Of a stretch of 64,000 bases of DNA, positions 20,661-31,599 are shown piece by piece (the first letter of the stretch is position 1; each line of letters begins with the position of its first letter). Source of the DNA: Armigeres subalbatus (lineage: Eukaryota; Arthropoda; Insecta; Diptera; Culicidae); contig NW_026943509.1 in the NCBI RefSeq assembly GCF_024139115.2, positions 24,380 to 88,379 on the forward strand, given 5' to 3'. Made by a program: the position numbers and the translations under genes. Under the pieces are notes generated by a model, which was given only the letters and a program-made list of their open reading frames with translations, did no database searches and was not told the DNA's origin.

Positions 20661-21149
20661 AAAACTTCCCACGGTACAACACGCGTTCAGTCGACGCCGC
20701 GGCTTAATATTGCGGCTGCTAAGACGGTAGGCTAGCCTAAGAATACGCGCAGCAGCTGGCGGCACTCCCAACGGAAGAGCAGCTAGGCGCAGCGTCTCTG
20801 AAGATGGCTGAGAGATATTCGATCCGCCATTGGTGGCACCGCAAACCGCTGCACCTGGCACGGTGCCCCGGATCGAGAAACGACTGGTATGACGGCAGAA
20901 TGGAGCAGGTTAGTAGAAGAGAAGAATGCAGCATGCGAGATTGCTGCAACACCGCACGAGGGCGAATGAGGCACGATATAAACAGGCGCGGAACAGACAA
21001 ACCGATTTTCCGGCGGAAAAAGCCGTCAGCAGGAAGATCGAGACCGTGAAGAGACGGAGCAACTGTACCGGTACCAATAACATTACGAAAGTTCTAGCGG
21101 AGAAGTTGAACCGTTCACGTAAGGCCACGTGCACAGACTGATATGTGTA

Positions 21150-21890
21150 AGGACATAAACGGGAACCTTCTATGAACGAGCGATGGTGATCCAAAGGTGG
21201 CGCAGCACTCGAAGACACCTGAATGGCGTGGGGCAGACGAAGATGGCGGTATGGTGATAGACCTAGGGGACGCGCGCAGGATATATTCGGCCCCGATCTC
21301 CCGGAAATCCAGGAGGAGATGGGGCTGAAGAACAACAAAGCCCTGGGGTTGACCAACTACCAGGAGAGCTATTTAAACACGGTGGTGAGCACTGCGAGAG
21401 CGCTGCACTGGTATTCAAGGGGAGGAGAGTTTCTGCTGGAGTGGAGGAAGGATGTCGTGTGTCCCATCTACAATAACAGGGCGAAATATCATACTCCCAA
21501 ATTTAGCCGCGACTACACCAATTGCAGGAGTTCGTGGGCAGTACAGGCGGATTATGGGGAACGCTCACCACGACCAGTGTTCGCCTGATGCAGAGTAGCA
21601 GAAAATCCGGAATACAACGTGCCCACATCATCATTATTATCGACTTCAAAGCCGCATATGAACAATCGACGGGACCAGCTTGGAGCTAATGCACGAAAAC
21701 GATTTCGAATAACTCGAACGGTATCAAGGCGATGGATCGGGTGTGCGTAGTTCTGAGTTTCAGGGCATTCTCGAGCCCTTCGAAACGCGCAGAGGTAGCA
21801 ATTGGGTAGCGGGTTGGCAGGGATTCACGAGTGGTATTTTCATCGTCCAGTATTTGGCTTCGCCGACGACATAGATATTATGGCACGTAA
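21150..21890 (+). pseudogene. RTE-clade reverse transcriptase region, broken
   Basis: MCKDINGN is readable near 21143-21166, then G-G-M-V-I-D-L-G at about 21250, PDLPEIQEE at about 21294 and LKNNKA at about 21325, all typical of the region before RT motif A. ARALHW and VVCPIY follow (21393-21470). D-F-K-A-A-Y-E (motif A) appears at about 21642-21662 and motif C (FGFADDIDIMAR) at about 21850-21885, with both Asp residues. A large part of the palm between motifs A and C is missing or unreadable, so the domain is deleted as well as frameshifted. Confidence 0.75.
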
Positions 21891-22635
21891 CTTTGAGAAG
21901 ATGGAGGAAGCCACATCAGACTGAAAGCGAACACAGATGGACTAGCATTAAACGTCGAAGACGAAGTAATGATAGGAAGAGGTTCGGGCGAGAAGATATC
22001 GGAGCTACCCACCGTGAGTTGGCATCGGTGGTGACGAAATCGAGGTGGTTGAAGAATTTGTTACTTGGGCTCACTGGTGACGCCGATAGCGATACCAGCA
22101 GAGAAATTCGGGAGAGCATCGTGGCTGACGGCAGTACTTTGGACTCCGCAAAACGCGTCGATCGAATGAGTTCGCCGCCGTACCAAATGAAAATCTACAA
22201 AACCCATTAGACCGGTAGTTCTCTACGGACACGATACCTGGACGATGCTCTGGAGGACAGCGCACCGGATTTCGAAAGGAAGATGCTGCGTACCATCTAT
22301 GGTGGGGGTAGATGCGGACGGACATGGAGGCGAATGAACCACGAAGTAGCATCAGCTGTTGAGAACCATCCATCGTTCACACCGCGATGGGCCGGACACG
22401 TAGCCAGAATGTCGGAAGTAATCCGGTGAAAATGGTTCTCGACAACGATCCGACGGGCACAAGAAGGCGAGGTGCGCAGCGGCAAGGTGGATCGGGATCA
22501 GGTGGAAGATGACCGTGGACCCTCCGTAGACTGCGTGGCTGGCGACGCAAGTGCCATGACCGAGCCGAATGGAGAAGACTCTTACATACCGCACAGGCCA
22601 CTTCTGGCCTAGTCTGAAATAATAATCATACAATC
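21886..22635 (+). pseudogene. RTE-clade C-terminal region, broken
   Basis: It follows motif C. E-V-V-E-E-F-V-(Y)-L-G-S-L-like coding is readable at about 22042-22075. The GHDTW string lies at 22226-22242 (from CGGACACGATACCTGG), K-M-L-R-T-I-Y-G-G at about 22281-22305 and W-A-G-H-V-A-R-M-S at about 22389-22413, which are the usual RTE C-terminal words. The 3' end has GGCCTAGTCTGAAATAATAAT at 22605-22627. Stops and small indels occur throughout. Confidence 0.75.
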
Positions 22636-22964
22636 CTGATAAAGTGCTGGGTATTCAGAATTTTTTTGAACAATTTCTGAAAATGGTTTGGAAATTTTAC
22701 TACAAAATTGATAATGAAAAAAAAACAAACACTCCAGTGTTAATTCCGAAAAATTTTCCTTAAACTCCGAAAAATTCATGTGAATTCTGTCTGAAAATTA
22801 AAACCTGTGGTAACATATACATATAATTTTTGAGGAAAATATTCTAATGAATTTGCCCGACAAGTTCTGAATCTTCACCAGAAATTCTTCTTCAATGCTA
22901 AAAGAAGTTTTTCGAACATTTTTTAAGGAATGCAATTTCAAAATCTTCAGTCTCCAGTTAGCCT
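22636..22964. other. AT-rich AATTTC-type low-complexity DNA
   Basis: Short imperfect AAATTTC/GAATTC-type words are repeated without a fixed period. No gene. The same kind of DNA occurs at 23470-24110, 42660-43560 and 47560-48290. Confidence 0.55.
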
Positions 22965-23216
22965 AAGGAGTGCTGCGTAGGATTGCTAATCCGGAGATGA
23001 CGAGTTCGATTTCGTTCCTGTCTAGGATGTTTCGCGGGGAAACACTCGACACCCTAGGTATAGTGTATCCATCGTACTTGCCACACAGGATAAATCGTGC
23101 AATGGCTGGCATATAAAAGCTTTCAATTTATAACTGAGGAAAATGCTTATAGAATATACTAAGTTGAAAAAGCAGACCAACTTCCAAAGTTGAAACATGA
23201 AGCCATGATGCCACAT
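22965..23216 (+). mobile_element. Feilai-like tRNA-derived SINE
   Basis: A ~250-bp sequence with a pol III-type B-box remnant (GAGTTCGATTTCGTTCC), then GTCTAGGATGTTT, CTCGACACCCTAGG and ATCGTACTTGCCACACAGG. The tail reads TTATAACTGAGGAAAATGCT and ACTAAGTTGAAAAAGCAG. This order matches my knowledge of the Feilai SINE family of Aedes mosquitoes. It is diverged and lacks a clear A/G-rich tail. No clear target duplication is visible. It is the best single pointer to an Aedes-type host. Confidence 0.7.
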
Positions 23217-23242
23217 GAAAACACTTTGATATTTCCTGCTGC

Positions 23243-23465
23243 TTCGTAGCTTAGTTGGTTAAAGCACCAGCTCCAGCGTACTGCTGGGTCATGGGTTCGA
23301 GTCCCATCGAAGGAAGGTGGTTACCTCCAATATGGTTTTCCTAACCCCAATATCTTCCACATAACGTACATATCCACATATGAGTTTTCATATAGCATTG
23401 TAAATTAACGTCCGTCGGGTGGTCAATCCCCGGAAAAAGGGAATTACCTTTTGATTGAACCATTT
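23243..23465 (+). mobile_element. tRNA-headed SINE
   Basis: The head TCGTAGCTTAGTTGGTTAAA resembles a tRNA A box, and GGGTTCGAGTCCCATCG is a good B box about 33 bp downstream. Because it continues into a non-tRNA body (GGTGGTTACCTCCAATATGG, CCACATAACGTACATATCC) and lacks a tRNA acceptor pairing, it is a SINE and not a tRNA gene. A related head occurs on the minus strand at 33905-33995. Confidence 0.65.
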
Positions 23466-24109
23466 GCTGGATTTTTTTTTTTCTAATTTTGGAATTTGAA
23501 ATGAGAAAAAATTTTTGGAATACTTTTTTTACGCTCTTCATGAGTTCTATCACATTTTTTTAAATTTTCCGAGTATTTTTTTATTTGAGGCATTATTTAG
23601 AATTTCCACGAAAGAGTCTATGGATTATCTTCATTTTTTTTTTGATTTTCAAAGAATAAATCTTTAGAATTCTCAAGGTTCATGTTTTTTGAATCAGAAC
23701 TAGAAATCATTTCAAAATTTCATCGAATTCATTCTTCGATGTCATTTTGATTTCTTTGTAGGTTCAGCTAAACATTGCTTTAAATCTTTACCATGCAAAG
23801 ATGCACAAGAAACGATTTAGCGTTTATGAATTTTCACATCAGAAAAAATCTTTTTAAATTTTGATTTAATTTTTAAGGAATTCTTCTGGAAATGCTTTCT
23901 GTGCACAACCTTTACAAGTACTACGTTAAAAAGTACCATTTTTTTCGTTATTTCTACTAGAAACATCGGAATTTCTCGAAATTATTGCGGATTCAGGTGA
24001 ACTTTTTCGATTTTCATTGAAAATCTTAGGAATTTCCATCGGAAATATTTTGGCATATTCCGAATAATTTCTTTTTGGAAATTAAAAAAAACTGCTGAAA
24101 ATTTCTAAG
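23466..24109. other. AT-rich low-complexity DNA, no gene seen
   Basis: TTTTT/AATTTC-rich DNA with no open frame of note. Confidence 0.5.
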
Positions 24110-24670
24110 AATTTCTTTTTGACAACGAAAAAAATCCATTGAAATTTCCTTTGAAGATTCATTAAAGTTGCCCAGGATTTAAAAAAAAAAATTCAGAGAT
24201 TCTGTAAAAAAAGTAAGCTGAATTTTTTTCTATTTTATACTGGAAATTCTCCGGAATTTGATGTTTATTGTAATTTTCATCGTAAATATGCATTTCGGAT
24301 CCTTCTACGGATTTTTTTTTTCAGACGAAAAGATTTTCAGCCCGAGGCTGGCTCGCCCTGATTTACAAATGCTGCTGTAAAATTGATGCATTATTTTTTT
24401 GTTCCAGTTACCATGGAGCCATAGAAGAAGAAGAAGTAAGCAGCGAATTTTCAAGAAATTCTTTTTGAAAACGAAAAAATTCCATTGGAAATTCAGAAGG
24501 ATTTCCTTGAAGATTCATTAAAGTTGTCATGGTTTTGAAAAAAAATCTTAGAGATTCTGTAAAAAGTAAGCTGTTTTTTTTTTCTAATTTATACTGGAAA
24601 TTTTCGAGATTTGATGTTTATTGAATTTTCACGTAAATATGTGCGTTTCGGATCCTCTACGGATTCTTCT
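24110..24670 (+). repeat. ~210-bp direct duplication flanking a short insert
   Basis: The sequence at 24110-24315 is repeated at 24460-24670, sharing GATTCATTAAAGTTG, AGAGATTCTGTAAAAA, TTTATACTGGAAATT, GATGTTTATTG and TTTCGGATCC. Between the copies lies about 140 bp with AGCCCGAGGCTGGCTCGCCC and a GAAGAAGAAGAAG run (24425-24436) that looks like the tail of a small inserted element. Noncoding. Confidence 0.6.
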
Positions 24671-25825
24671 AGTTCTTCAAATTTTCTAATGAACATTTTT
24701 CGAGCTCTTCCACAGAATTTCGAAAATGTCGTTGAAATTTGCAAAGATTTTCCGAGACTCCAAAGAATTTCTTATCAATATTCCGGAAGGGTTTCTTGGC
24801 AACCCAGAATTATTCTGAAAATTAAGTAGATCTAGGAATTTAAAATTAATCCAAGCAATAAATGTAGTAAGCAATAAATTAAGGCTTGCTAGCTCAGCTT
24901 TATGATTGAATAATTATCATAATTGTTCGAAAATTTACGCACCTAAATGTTCTGATTGCACAAAAATTCTAATAGTGCGCATGAAAAGGTTATGACATAG
25001 AGAAGCTTGCATTTAAAAATCAACATGAAATTCAAAATAAAAATGCTTTTAAATTCATAAAAGGGTCCTAGAACTAAGGAGATTTCGCGATATGAAAATG
25101 TAAGGTGTTCCAGAAAAACTCTCCAATTCCTAAAACAATCTAGGTAAAAAATCTCAACCCTTTCTGGAATGATGGGTCATATATGCCCAGCGTTTTAGAT
25201 TGTCTATAAAATCAAAAGAGAGCTAGGCCACCATTTTCTGCCAGTAAAATTGTTCATCTAGATATTAGCTTTACAGAAAAAAAAATTTGGGAGCCAAATT
25301 GACTGACCATAAAGACCTCGGGATATCCGAAACCTTGGGAAGATATCGATTCTAAGAGTGTAAATAAAGTTTAAATGTTTGAATCATTCTAAACAGATGG
25401 AACAGAAATAAGATGTATCATCCGAACGCGTTTCAGTGATTATTATTCAGGAATACGAACCATCAGAGTGACCGATCAAAATGTTCAACGAAAAATATAA
25501 AATTTTCAAGTGAATAACCAATATTAGCAATGAACAATTTAAAAATAATTTATAATTATTTATTTCACTATTGATGATTCTGAAAAACAATACTGAAATT
25601 TCTACAGGAATGCTACCCAAAAGAAATAACAGTAGGAGGTTTTATTTTACCCTTAAGATTATATAAACTTTGTATCTCTGATAAACTTTCGTTGTAGGAG
25701 TCAGTTCAGATGCTTCGCTGATATTAATATCTTAAGAATTTCCAGTAGCTCCAGAGCTATTGAAGGTCCCAAATACCTAAGGAATCTAGGGATATTCAGT
25801 GATAAACTTGTTGTTATTTTAAAAC
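24671..25825. other. AT-rich DNA, no gene seen
   Basis: About 1.1 kb with no supported gene, RNA or repeat. The open frames at 24611-24829 and 25701-25883 are chance frames in AT-rich DNA. Confidence 0.5.
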
Positions 25826-25829
25826 CCAG

Positions 25830-26488
25830 ATTAATCCACCTAGCGGCGATGATGCTCTTCGCGGTAAAAAATAGTATTGGCATTACTTGAGCCCACTGTC
25901 CGTTGGGCCTATTTTCAATAGGAAATAATGAGACAAGATTCTGCGTCGAATGTAACCTAATGCGAGGAAATCGGTTCAGGGTAAGTGCATTAAAAGTGAG
26001 CTAGATTTTTTACGTGCTTTTTTCTGAGAAAAGTATTTAATATAACTACCAAAACCCATTGTTCGATCCGGCCAATTTTCAATAGGAAACAATGGGTTAG
26101 GATACTGCGTCGAATGCAGCCTGTTGGGAGGTAACTGTTTAGGTAAGTGCATTAAAAGTGAGCTAGAATTTTAGGCGCTTTTATGAGAAAGTATTTTGGC
26201 CATAACTTCCAAGCCTATAGTCCGATCCGGCCAATTTTCAATAGAAAATAATGGGGAAAGATACTGCGTCGAATGTGCCTGTTGTGAGGGAATCCGTTCA
26301 GGTAAGTGCATTAAAAGCGAGTTGACTTTACGCGCTTTATGAGAAAAGTATTTTTGGCTTATAACTTCAAGCCCATAATCTGATCCGGCCAATTTCAATT
26401 GGAAACAATGTGGGGCAGTATACTTCGTCGAATGCAACCTGTTGGGTGAGTAGTGCGAAAAAGTGAGCTGCTTTTTGCTCTTGGTGCG

Positions 26489-26526
<38 letters not shown>

Positions 26527-26660
26527 CACACAGACATCACCTCAATTCGTCGAGCTGAGCTGATTGGTATATAACACTATGGGCTCTGGGCCTCCTATAA
26601 AAGTTCATTTTTGAGCGAACATAGGCCTTTACGCATACTAGTATACGAGAAAGCAAACAC
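25830..26660 (+). mobile_element. Element with four ~160-bp tandem units and CA microsatellite
   Basis: Four tandem units carry TCCGATCCGGCCAATTTTCA-AATAGG (starting near 25897, 26062, 26221 and 26379), GTCGAATGCAGCCTGTTG, and, in the first three, AAGTGCATTAAAAGTGAGC (period about 158-163 bp). They are followed by a (CA)n microsatellite (26490-26532), then ACATCACCTCAATTCGTCG, TTGGTATATAACACTATGGG and TACTAGTATACGAGAAAGC. The start (AATCCACCTAGCGGCGATG) and the end are typical of an abundant Aedes non-autonomous family as I know it. A one-unit relative lies at 3046-3250. No coding capacity; the frame 26171-26527 reads through the repeats. Confidence 0.7.
26490..26532 (+). repeat. CA microsatellite
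   Basis: A (CA)n run of about 21 dinucleotides with one CG interruption, inside the preceding element. Likely length-polymorphic. Confidence 0.9.
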
Positions 26661-26984
26661 AGCCCAATTTTTAAAAAATTAAAAATAGGGATATTTTGGA
26701 AAATTTCTCTAAACCATTATAAATTTTTCTCTAAATTCTTTATAAGACATTCGCGAGTCCACATTTTGTATCCTCCTGATGCATTGAAGGTACGAGTTCT
26801 AGATATCCTAATACCTGATACACATTACAACATGATAACATATCTCGTACTCCCTGACTTCATGAAAATTTATAATTTCCATGCTGGGTTTAGTTTAATT
26901 TTCTGAATCAATCTTTGAAATTCACCCCTGTCATAAGATTTATTTATACAATCCCATTGAATTCCACTCACTTAATTGTATTCT

Positions 26985-27260
26985 TGACAGATACGTATTG
27001 ACCCTACAAAAAGTAAGTGTCAGTCTTCAGTGTCTCGTACTTGACTCGACTTGAAGAAAATGATCGCAGCTACACTATTTATACTATGCGTAGGTACACT
27101 TATTCAGGGTACTTATCTTACTACGGTGCTTATTTCACTCGCTTGCACCGCTTGCACCGCCAAATGCCTACGATAAGCCACATGGGGGGAGGGGGGGTTG
27201 AAAATCTTCAAAAATATAACCACGTGGTTTCTGGATGGCCCCTTGTACACTTTTCGTATT
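26985..27260 (+). repeat. Dispersed repeat, copy 2 (CCACGTGGT / CCACATGGGGG family)
   Basis: Relative of 18890-19115, with ACAGATACGTATTGACC, CAGTGTCTCGTACTTGACTC, ATAAGCCACATGGGGGG and AACCACGTGGTTTCTGGATG. This copy has an additional ~60-bp segment with GTGCTTATTTCACTCGC and a duplicated CTTGCACCG. The open frame 27017-27262 lies inside and is not coding. Confidence 0.5.
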
Positions 27261-27309
27261 AAGCCTCTAGAAATTTTGTATGAACCGTCACGTTGCTCGG
27301 ACATGACAT

Positions 27310-27640
27310 GACATGACGTCCTTTGAGGATAGCTACAATGACGAAGGTTGGAGGCAAAAAAAAGGAATAGAATAGGGTAGAAAGTAAGGAAAAAAGTATA
27401 TGTTGGAAAAAAAAAAACTTAAGGGGAAAATGGAAAGAAGAAGAAATAAGGAACAAAGGAAAAAGATGTAAGAAAATGGAACGGAGAAGAAAGAGAAGAA
27501 GAAGAAAAGAAATTATGAATATAAGAAGGAAGATGGCAGAGAAGAACGTTGGTTGCTGAAGTAAAATGGAAGGTGGAATGGAAGCTGAAAAATGTAAAGG
27601 AAAATGAAAATGGTTAAAGAGTTTAAGTAATATTTACACG
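27310..27640 (+). repeat. Purine-rich low-complexity DNA
   Basis: A/G-rich sequence (GGAAAAAAG, GAAAGAAGAAGAAATAAGG words) of about 300 bp without a fixed period. It resembles a shorter version of the polypurine block at 14925-15795. Confidence 0.6.
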
Positions 27641-29500
27641 GGAATTGCATTTTCTACTATATTTGAAGTATTAGGCTAAACGGCAACGGGTCAAATTGCC
27701 TGACTCTAAGCAGGACACAAAGCTTAAATCGGTACAGCTACCATTTGAATATGGTAGTTCACAGTTGGAACACTTTCAATTATTCTATCTACCTATGTTT
27801 GCGGCTTCCTTGCGACAATAAGCTTCAGCATTGGACATTTTAATTGCATAACTTACTCTTCAATCCCGAGCAAAGCCTGGTACATATAGTTGGTAAGTTC
27901 AAAATGTACAATGTTCACTGTGTTCAGTTTTTGTTGTGCTCTTCTAGTCGGGCACGGGTATATTTTCGTAACGCTTTTCGATTTTCGTATTCGCAAAGTA
28001 AATCCCGATACAGAAAACACAGACGTCGTTCTACTGGTGTAAGTATTTCTACTAAGAAAAAAGAAATGTGGGCTCCGTTGTCGCGCAATTACAGGCGATC
28101 TTCATCTATACGTCATAGTGCCATACGCATTGGATTTATTATGAGCACCTTTTCCGAATTTGCACGAGAAACTTCCAATTTTTTAAGTAATTTTTATCCA
28201 AATTCCCAACCATATTCTTCATAAAAAAATATTTCGCGGAAAATGATTCAAAAATTCCAGATAAAATTCCACATGAATTGAGCATGAGTATGACCATGAT
28301 TGACCGTACACGGTTGTTATCTGGGTTATTGCCAGGTCAGCTGTAATTATTGTAGAACCAACAGGATGAAGTTTGGGACTAACATCATCTTCAATGTGAA
28401 GGAAGTGGTGACCCAAAAACAAGCAGTACCAGCGCCGGCCGAGTCCGAATGCAGGTTGTAGCAGTGTAGCCGGCACGGAGCGATCCGTCGTAAAAAGCAC
28501 GTGGCTTAAGCGCCACTCCATTACAGACCACGGCCCAATTTGTTTGGTTTCGGATGAGACTCAAGGCGAGAGTCCATTTTAATTTTCCTGATAAGATTTA
28601 TGGTCATCCAGCCAGCAACAACGAAAAGCAATCGGGTCCACTCCATCTTCCCCTCTATACCGTACACAGCCACACCATAGGGAGGAGAAGACCAGCTGTC
28701 ACGAGAGAAAAAGTGGACTTGCTTGAAATTTGACACGGTGTAAGTATAGGAAAAGAAAGTATTTTGTTATAAAACAAGAATTAAAGATGTTTTTCAAAAA
28801 AATCTTGGATTAAGGGATTAGAATTTTAAAAGCACACAAAATAGGCATGATACCTCGATTTTTATATATTTTTCGAAAAAGCAATTAATGCTTAAGATTG
28901 TTGAATTTCTAACACAAACTAAAAAATTGTTTGACTAAAAAAGTTATAATGCTCCCCAGGAGGCATTTTAATCGTCATGTTCTATATCATGCCAGCGTCA
29001 GCCTCCATGATTCTACTTTTTCTCGAACTTTCCAGCACTGGAGAAGCTGGAACCGCCCCCATATTGAATTTCAAAGAGTCGGTGAGAGCGGTGAGCCTAC
29101 CAGAACCTAATACACCTAAGTGGAGTACGCTTCCTCTCACCAACAACCATTAATAAGCTAAGAAACATAAACAACCTAACAGTCAAACTCAACATTGAGG
29201 ACTGGACTGAAACTACAAACAATTCGCGCTGTGACAAGTTAAATAACACTTCAGCATCTTTTTCTGGGGATTTGCAATATTTTTTCATGAATTAATTTGA
29301 ATAGCGCAACTAACAGAAAAAACATGAAAGTTTTTGATTGCACTACTGAAATTAATTCATGAACAAAATGTTACTTGGGTCCTTTTGAAAGTTAAGCAAG
29401 AATTAATCAAATGGCTAGGGGACTACAGAGAACATTTTTATTGAGGCAACATAGCATGTTAATTAACTACCACAGGTCCTCATATTGGTTCGGGGCTTGT
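27641..29500. other. No gene recognised; possible old repeats
   Basis: About 1.9 kb. The frame 27844-28224 (126 codons) shows no domain. Positions 27960-28040 share ATTTTCGTA..CGCAA, then GTAAATCCC, and AAAACACAGACGTCGT with 47490-47560, so this is a dispersed repeat. Positions 28280-28740 are GC-richer (GACCGTACACGGTTG, AGCCGGCACGGAGCG) but unassigned. The rest is AT-rich. Confidence 0.4.
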
Positions 29501-29529
29501 GTTTCTTGCTCGTTTAATATTTGTGTTCG

Positions 29530-30210
29530 TTCCATTCATGTTCCTATTTTGTGTGCTTTTCTTCCTGGCCTCTCATATTCCGCTGTGTGCCTGCGCTCAT
29601 GCTCTACAGTGACGTTACTTTTCCCGCGCAGCGTAGTCTTAACCAGCTCCGCGCTCCTGCTACCGACGATAATTTCGGTAGGCAAAACGCTCACGCACGA
29701 TTTCACGGGTCCGTGATGGCGGACCCAAGCGTTGGTCGGCGAAGGCTTTCTGACCGCGAGAAAAATGTTCGGCTTCAGCAGCACATTCAGGTCATCAGTC
29801 CACGACTGGCACAAAAAACAAGCTCTCCGCGGCGCCCTCGGACGCCGCACCAATCAAAAAAGGGCTCGATGACTCACCGGTTTGTTTACTTACTGACCCA
29901 GCTAACGACTCCGGTTTTGGTCGATAATTCCTGGCTTGCCGACGCCGGCGGTGATGCTCTTCAATGAAGCCGACGAAACAGAATGGCGATTGCCGCCGGG
30001 CTGCGGATCTCGTCCACGGGAGGCCACCTGGCCTTCCTCGGACCGATATGGCGACGGATCGAAAACGTCATTTCCGACTCCTTTCGTGTACACGTGACTC
30101 ACAATGATGGATACCCGACACGAGTTGTGCTGCTTTCCTCTCCATCTTATCCAAAAAACAAATGGCCTCGACCTGAGAGCCTGGCCAATTGATAAACGCC
30201 TGCCTATGTA
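29530..30210 (+). mobile_element. Unidentified GC-rich element, direct copy
   Basis: Defined by its diverged inverted partner at 32590-33110 and 30420-30732. Shared words in order are ACGATAATTTCGG, CTCACGCACGATTTCACG, GCGGACCCAAGCG, TTCAGCAGCACATTC, ACGACTGG, TCCGCGGCGCCCTCGGACG, TCGGACCGATATGG and AACAAATGGCCTCGACCT. A possible start ATG at 29716 begins MADPSVGRRRLSDREKN, but the frame does not continue as a recognisable protein. It may be part of an LTR retrotransposon (LTR, leader or gag start). I see no terminal repeats that would prove it. Confidence 0.45.
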
Positions 30211-30419
30211 AGCAGGGATATGTTATCCTAAACTATTAAGTGATTTGTAAATTTAAGTGTGGCCACCTTATCCTATGAACTATTTACAGTACTTATGTAC
30301 AAAAGTATTATCAAAATTCCTGACTACTACAGCAGTCAGAAAATTAAATAATTTAATATAATAAAGGTAGATTTGCAAGCATTTCCGTCTTTCAATCGCC
30401 AATAAACTGTAACATATTT

Positions 30420-30732
30420 TTCCCTTGACGTTTGCAAACGGGCTTTATCAAACAGCCAAGCTTCCAAGGTCGAGGCCATTTGTTTTCTGGATAAGGTGAG
30501 AAAGGGATAGCAGCGCGACTTTCTGAAACAAGTTATCAATCGTGCCGATAAAGTCACGATGAAGGCCAGTTTGGGAAATAACGTCCTTTCGACAGTCCGG
30601 AGTCCCACTTTCTCTTTTAATCTGAGGATTCACAGACACGATCATTTCGTCCGTGATCATGAGTTGGAAGTACGCGTTTGTTGTTAGTATTTCCGGCAAG
30701 GATGGTTCGTGTTTGCTATTCAATGCTTTGAA
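30420..30732 (-). mobile_element. Unidentified GC-rich element, inverted copy, 3' part
   Basis: Reverse-strand homologue of the end of the copy at 29530-30210 (shared AACAAATGGCCTCGACCT and ACCTTATCCA words). A 91-codon minus-strand frame (30448-30723) looks protein-like: HEPSLPEILTTNAYFQLMI, then V-S-V-N-P-Q-I-K-R-E-S-G-T-P-D-C. I do not recognise the family. This segment was probably once continuous with 32590-33110, with the RTE and Penelope-like fragments lying between them. Confidence 0.4.
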
Positions 30733-31575
30733 GGTAATACGAAGAGCAGGATTAACACGAGTGGCAATAACTTTTCACCAAGTCCGTCCAGCCATTTGGT
30801 TTCGCTGACGACATATATAGATTTTATGGCACGTAACTTGAGAAGATGGAGGAAGCCTACATCAGGACTGAAGAGGGGAAGCTGTTTTATCGACTAGGTC
30901 ATCAACACGTCGAAGACGAAGCAGATAGGAAGAGTTTCAAGAGAGAAGACACGGAGCCACCCACCGCGAGTTTCAGATCGTGGTGACGAAATCGAGGTGG
31001 TTGAAGAATTGTGTACTTGGGCTCACTGGTGACGCCGAAATAGCGATAAGAGAAATTCGAGACGCATCTGGCTGGAGGTCAGTACTTGGACTCCGCAAAA
31101 CGGTCGATCGAATGAGTTCGCCGCCGTACCAAATGAAATCTACAAAACCTATAGACCGGTAGTCTCTTACGGACACGATACCTGGACGATGCTCGTGGAG
31201 GACAACGCCACTGATTTTCGAAAGGAAAGTGCTGCGTACCATCTATGGTGGTGAGATGCGGACGGGACTGGAGGAGGCGAATAACCACGAGTAGCATCAG
31301 CTGTGAAGAACCATCCATCGTTCACACCGCGATGGAGCGGCGGACACGTAGCCAGAATGTCGAAGTAATCCGGTGAAAATGGTTCTGACAACGATCAGAT
31401 AAGCACAAGAAGGCGACGTGCGCAGCGGGCAAGGCGTAGATCGATCAGGTGGAAGATGACCAGGACCCTCCAGACTGCGGTTGGCGACGTAGCCATGGAC
31501 CGGGATGAATGGAGAAGACCTTTGATACCGCACAGGCTACTTCGGCCTTAGTCTGAATAAATAATAATAGGTACC
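30733..31575 (+). mobile_element. RTE-clade LINE copy 2, 5'-truncated
   Basis: Homologous to 21810-22635 of copy 1. It starts before motif C (G-A-G-I-N-T-S-G), has the F-A-D-D region with an added TA dinucleotide (about 30800-30830), VVTKSRWLKN-type antisense-free wording at 30980-31010, GHDTW at about 31170-31185, W-(S)-G-G-H-V-A-R-M near 31332-31360, and the tail GGCCTTAGTCTGAATAAATAATAATAG. 5' truncation with a simple-repeat tail is the normal LINE outcome. The many small indels suggest old decay or residual sequencing error. Confidence 0.75.
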
Positions 31576-31599
31576 TAATCTAATATTATTTGCTCACTT

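Larger units (their letters stand above)
19600..22635 (+). mobile_element. RTE-clade (JAM1-like) LINE, decayed copy 1
   Basis: A ~3-kb plus-strand copy with a GC-rich 5' UTR (19600-19900), an APE-type endonuclease (about 19930-20650), a linker (20650-21150), an RT region (21150-21890) and a C-terminal region ending GGCCTTAGTCTGAAATAATAAT at the 3' tail, as RTE-type LINEs end in short simple repeats. Related pieces lie at 30733-31575 (plus), 39735-39900 and 41925-42400 (minus) and 49780-52850 (minus). All are broken by stops and frameshifts. Clade is inferred from the endonuclease wording, the short 3' repeat tail and the single ORF. JAM1 is a known Aedes RTE. Confidence 0.8.

Noticed and set aside
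23243..23330. Possible tRNA gene (A and B boxes)
   Set aside because: No acceptor-stem pairing and it continues into a SINE body; the same applies to the minus-strand head at 33905-33995 and the B box near 33570.
27844..28224. 126-codon ORF as a host gene
   Set aside because: No domain, basic low-complexity composition, and part of it is a dispersed repeat also seen at 47490-47560.
30336..30608. 90-codon minus-strand ORF
   Set aside because: Overlaps the more protein-like frame 30448-30723 in another frame.
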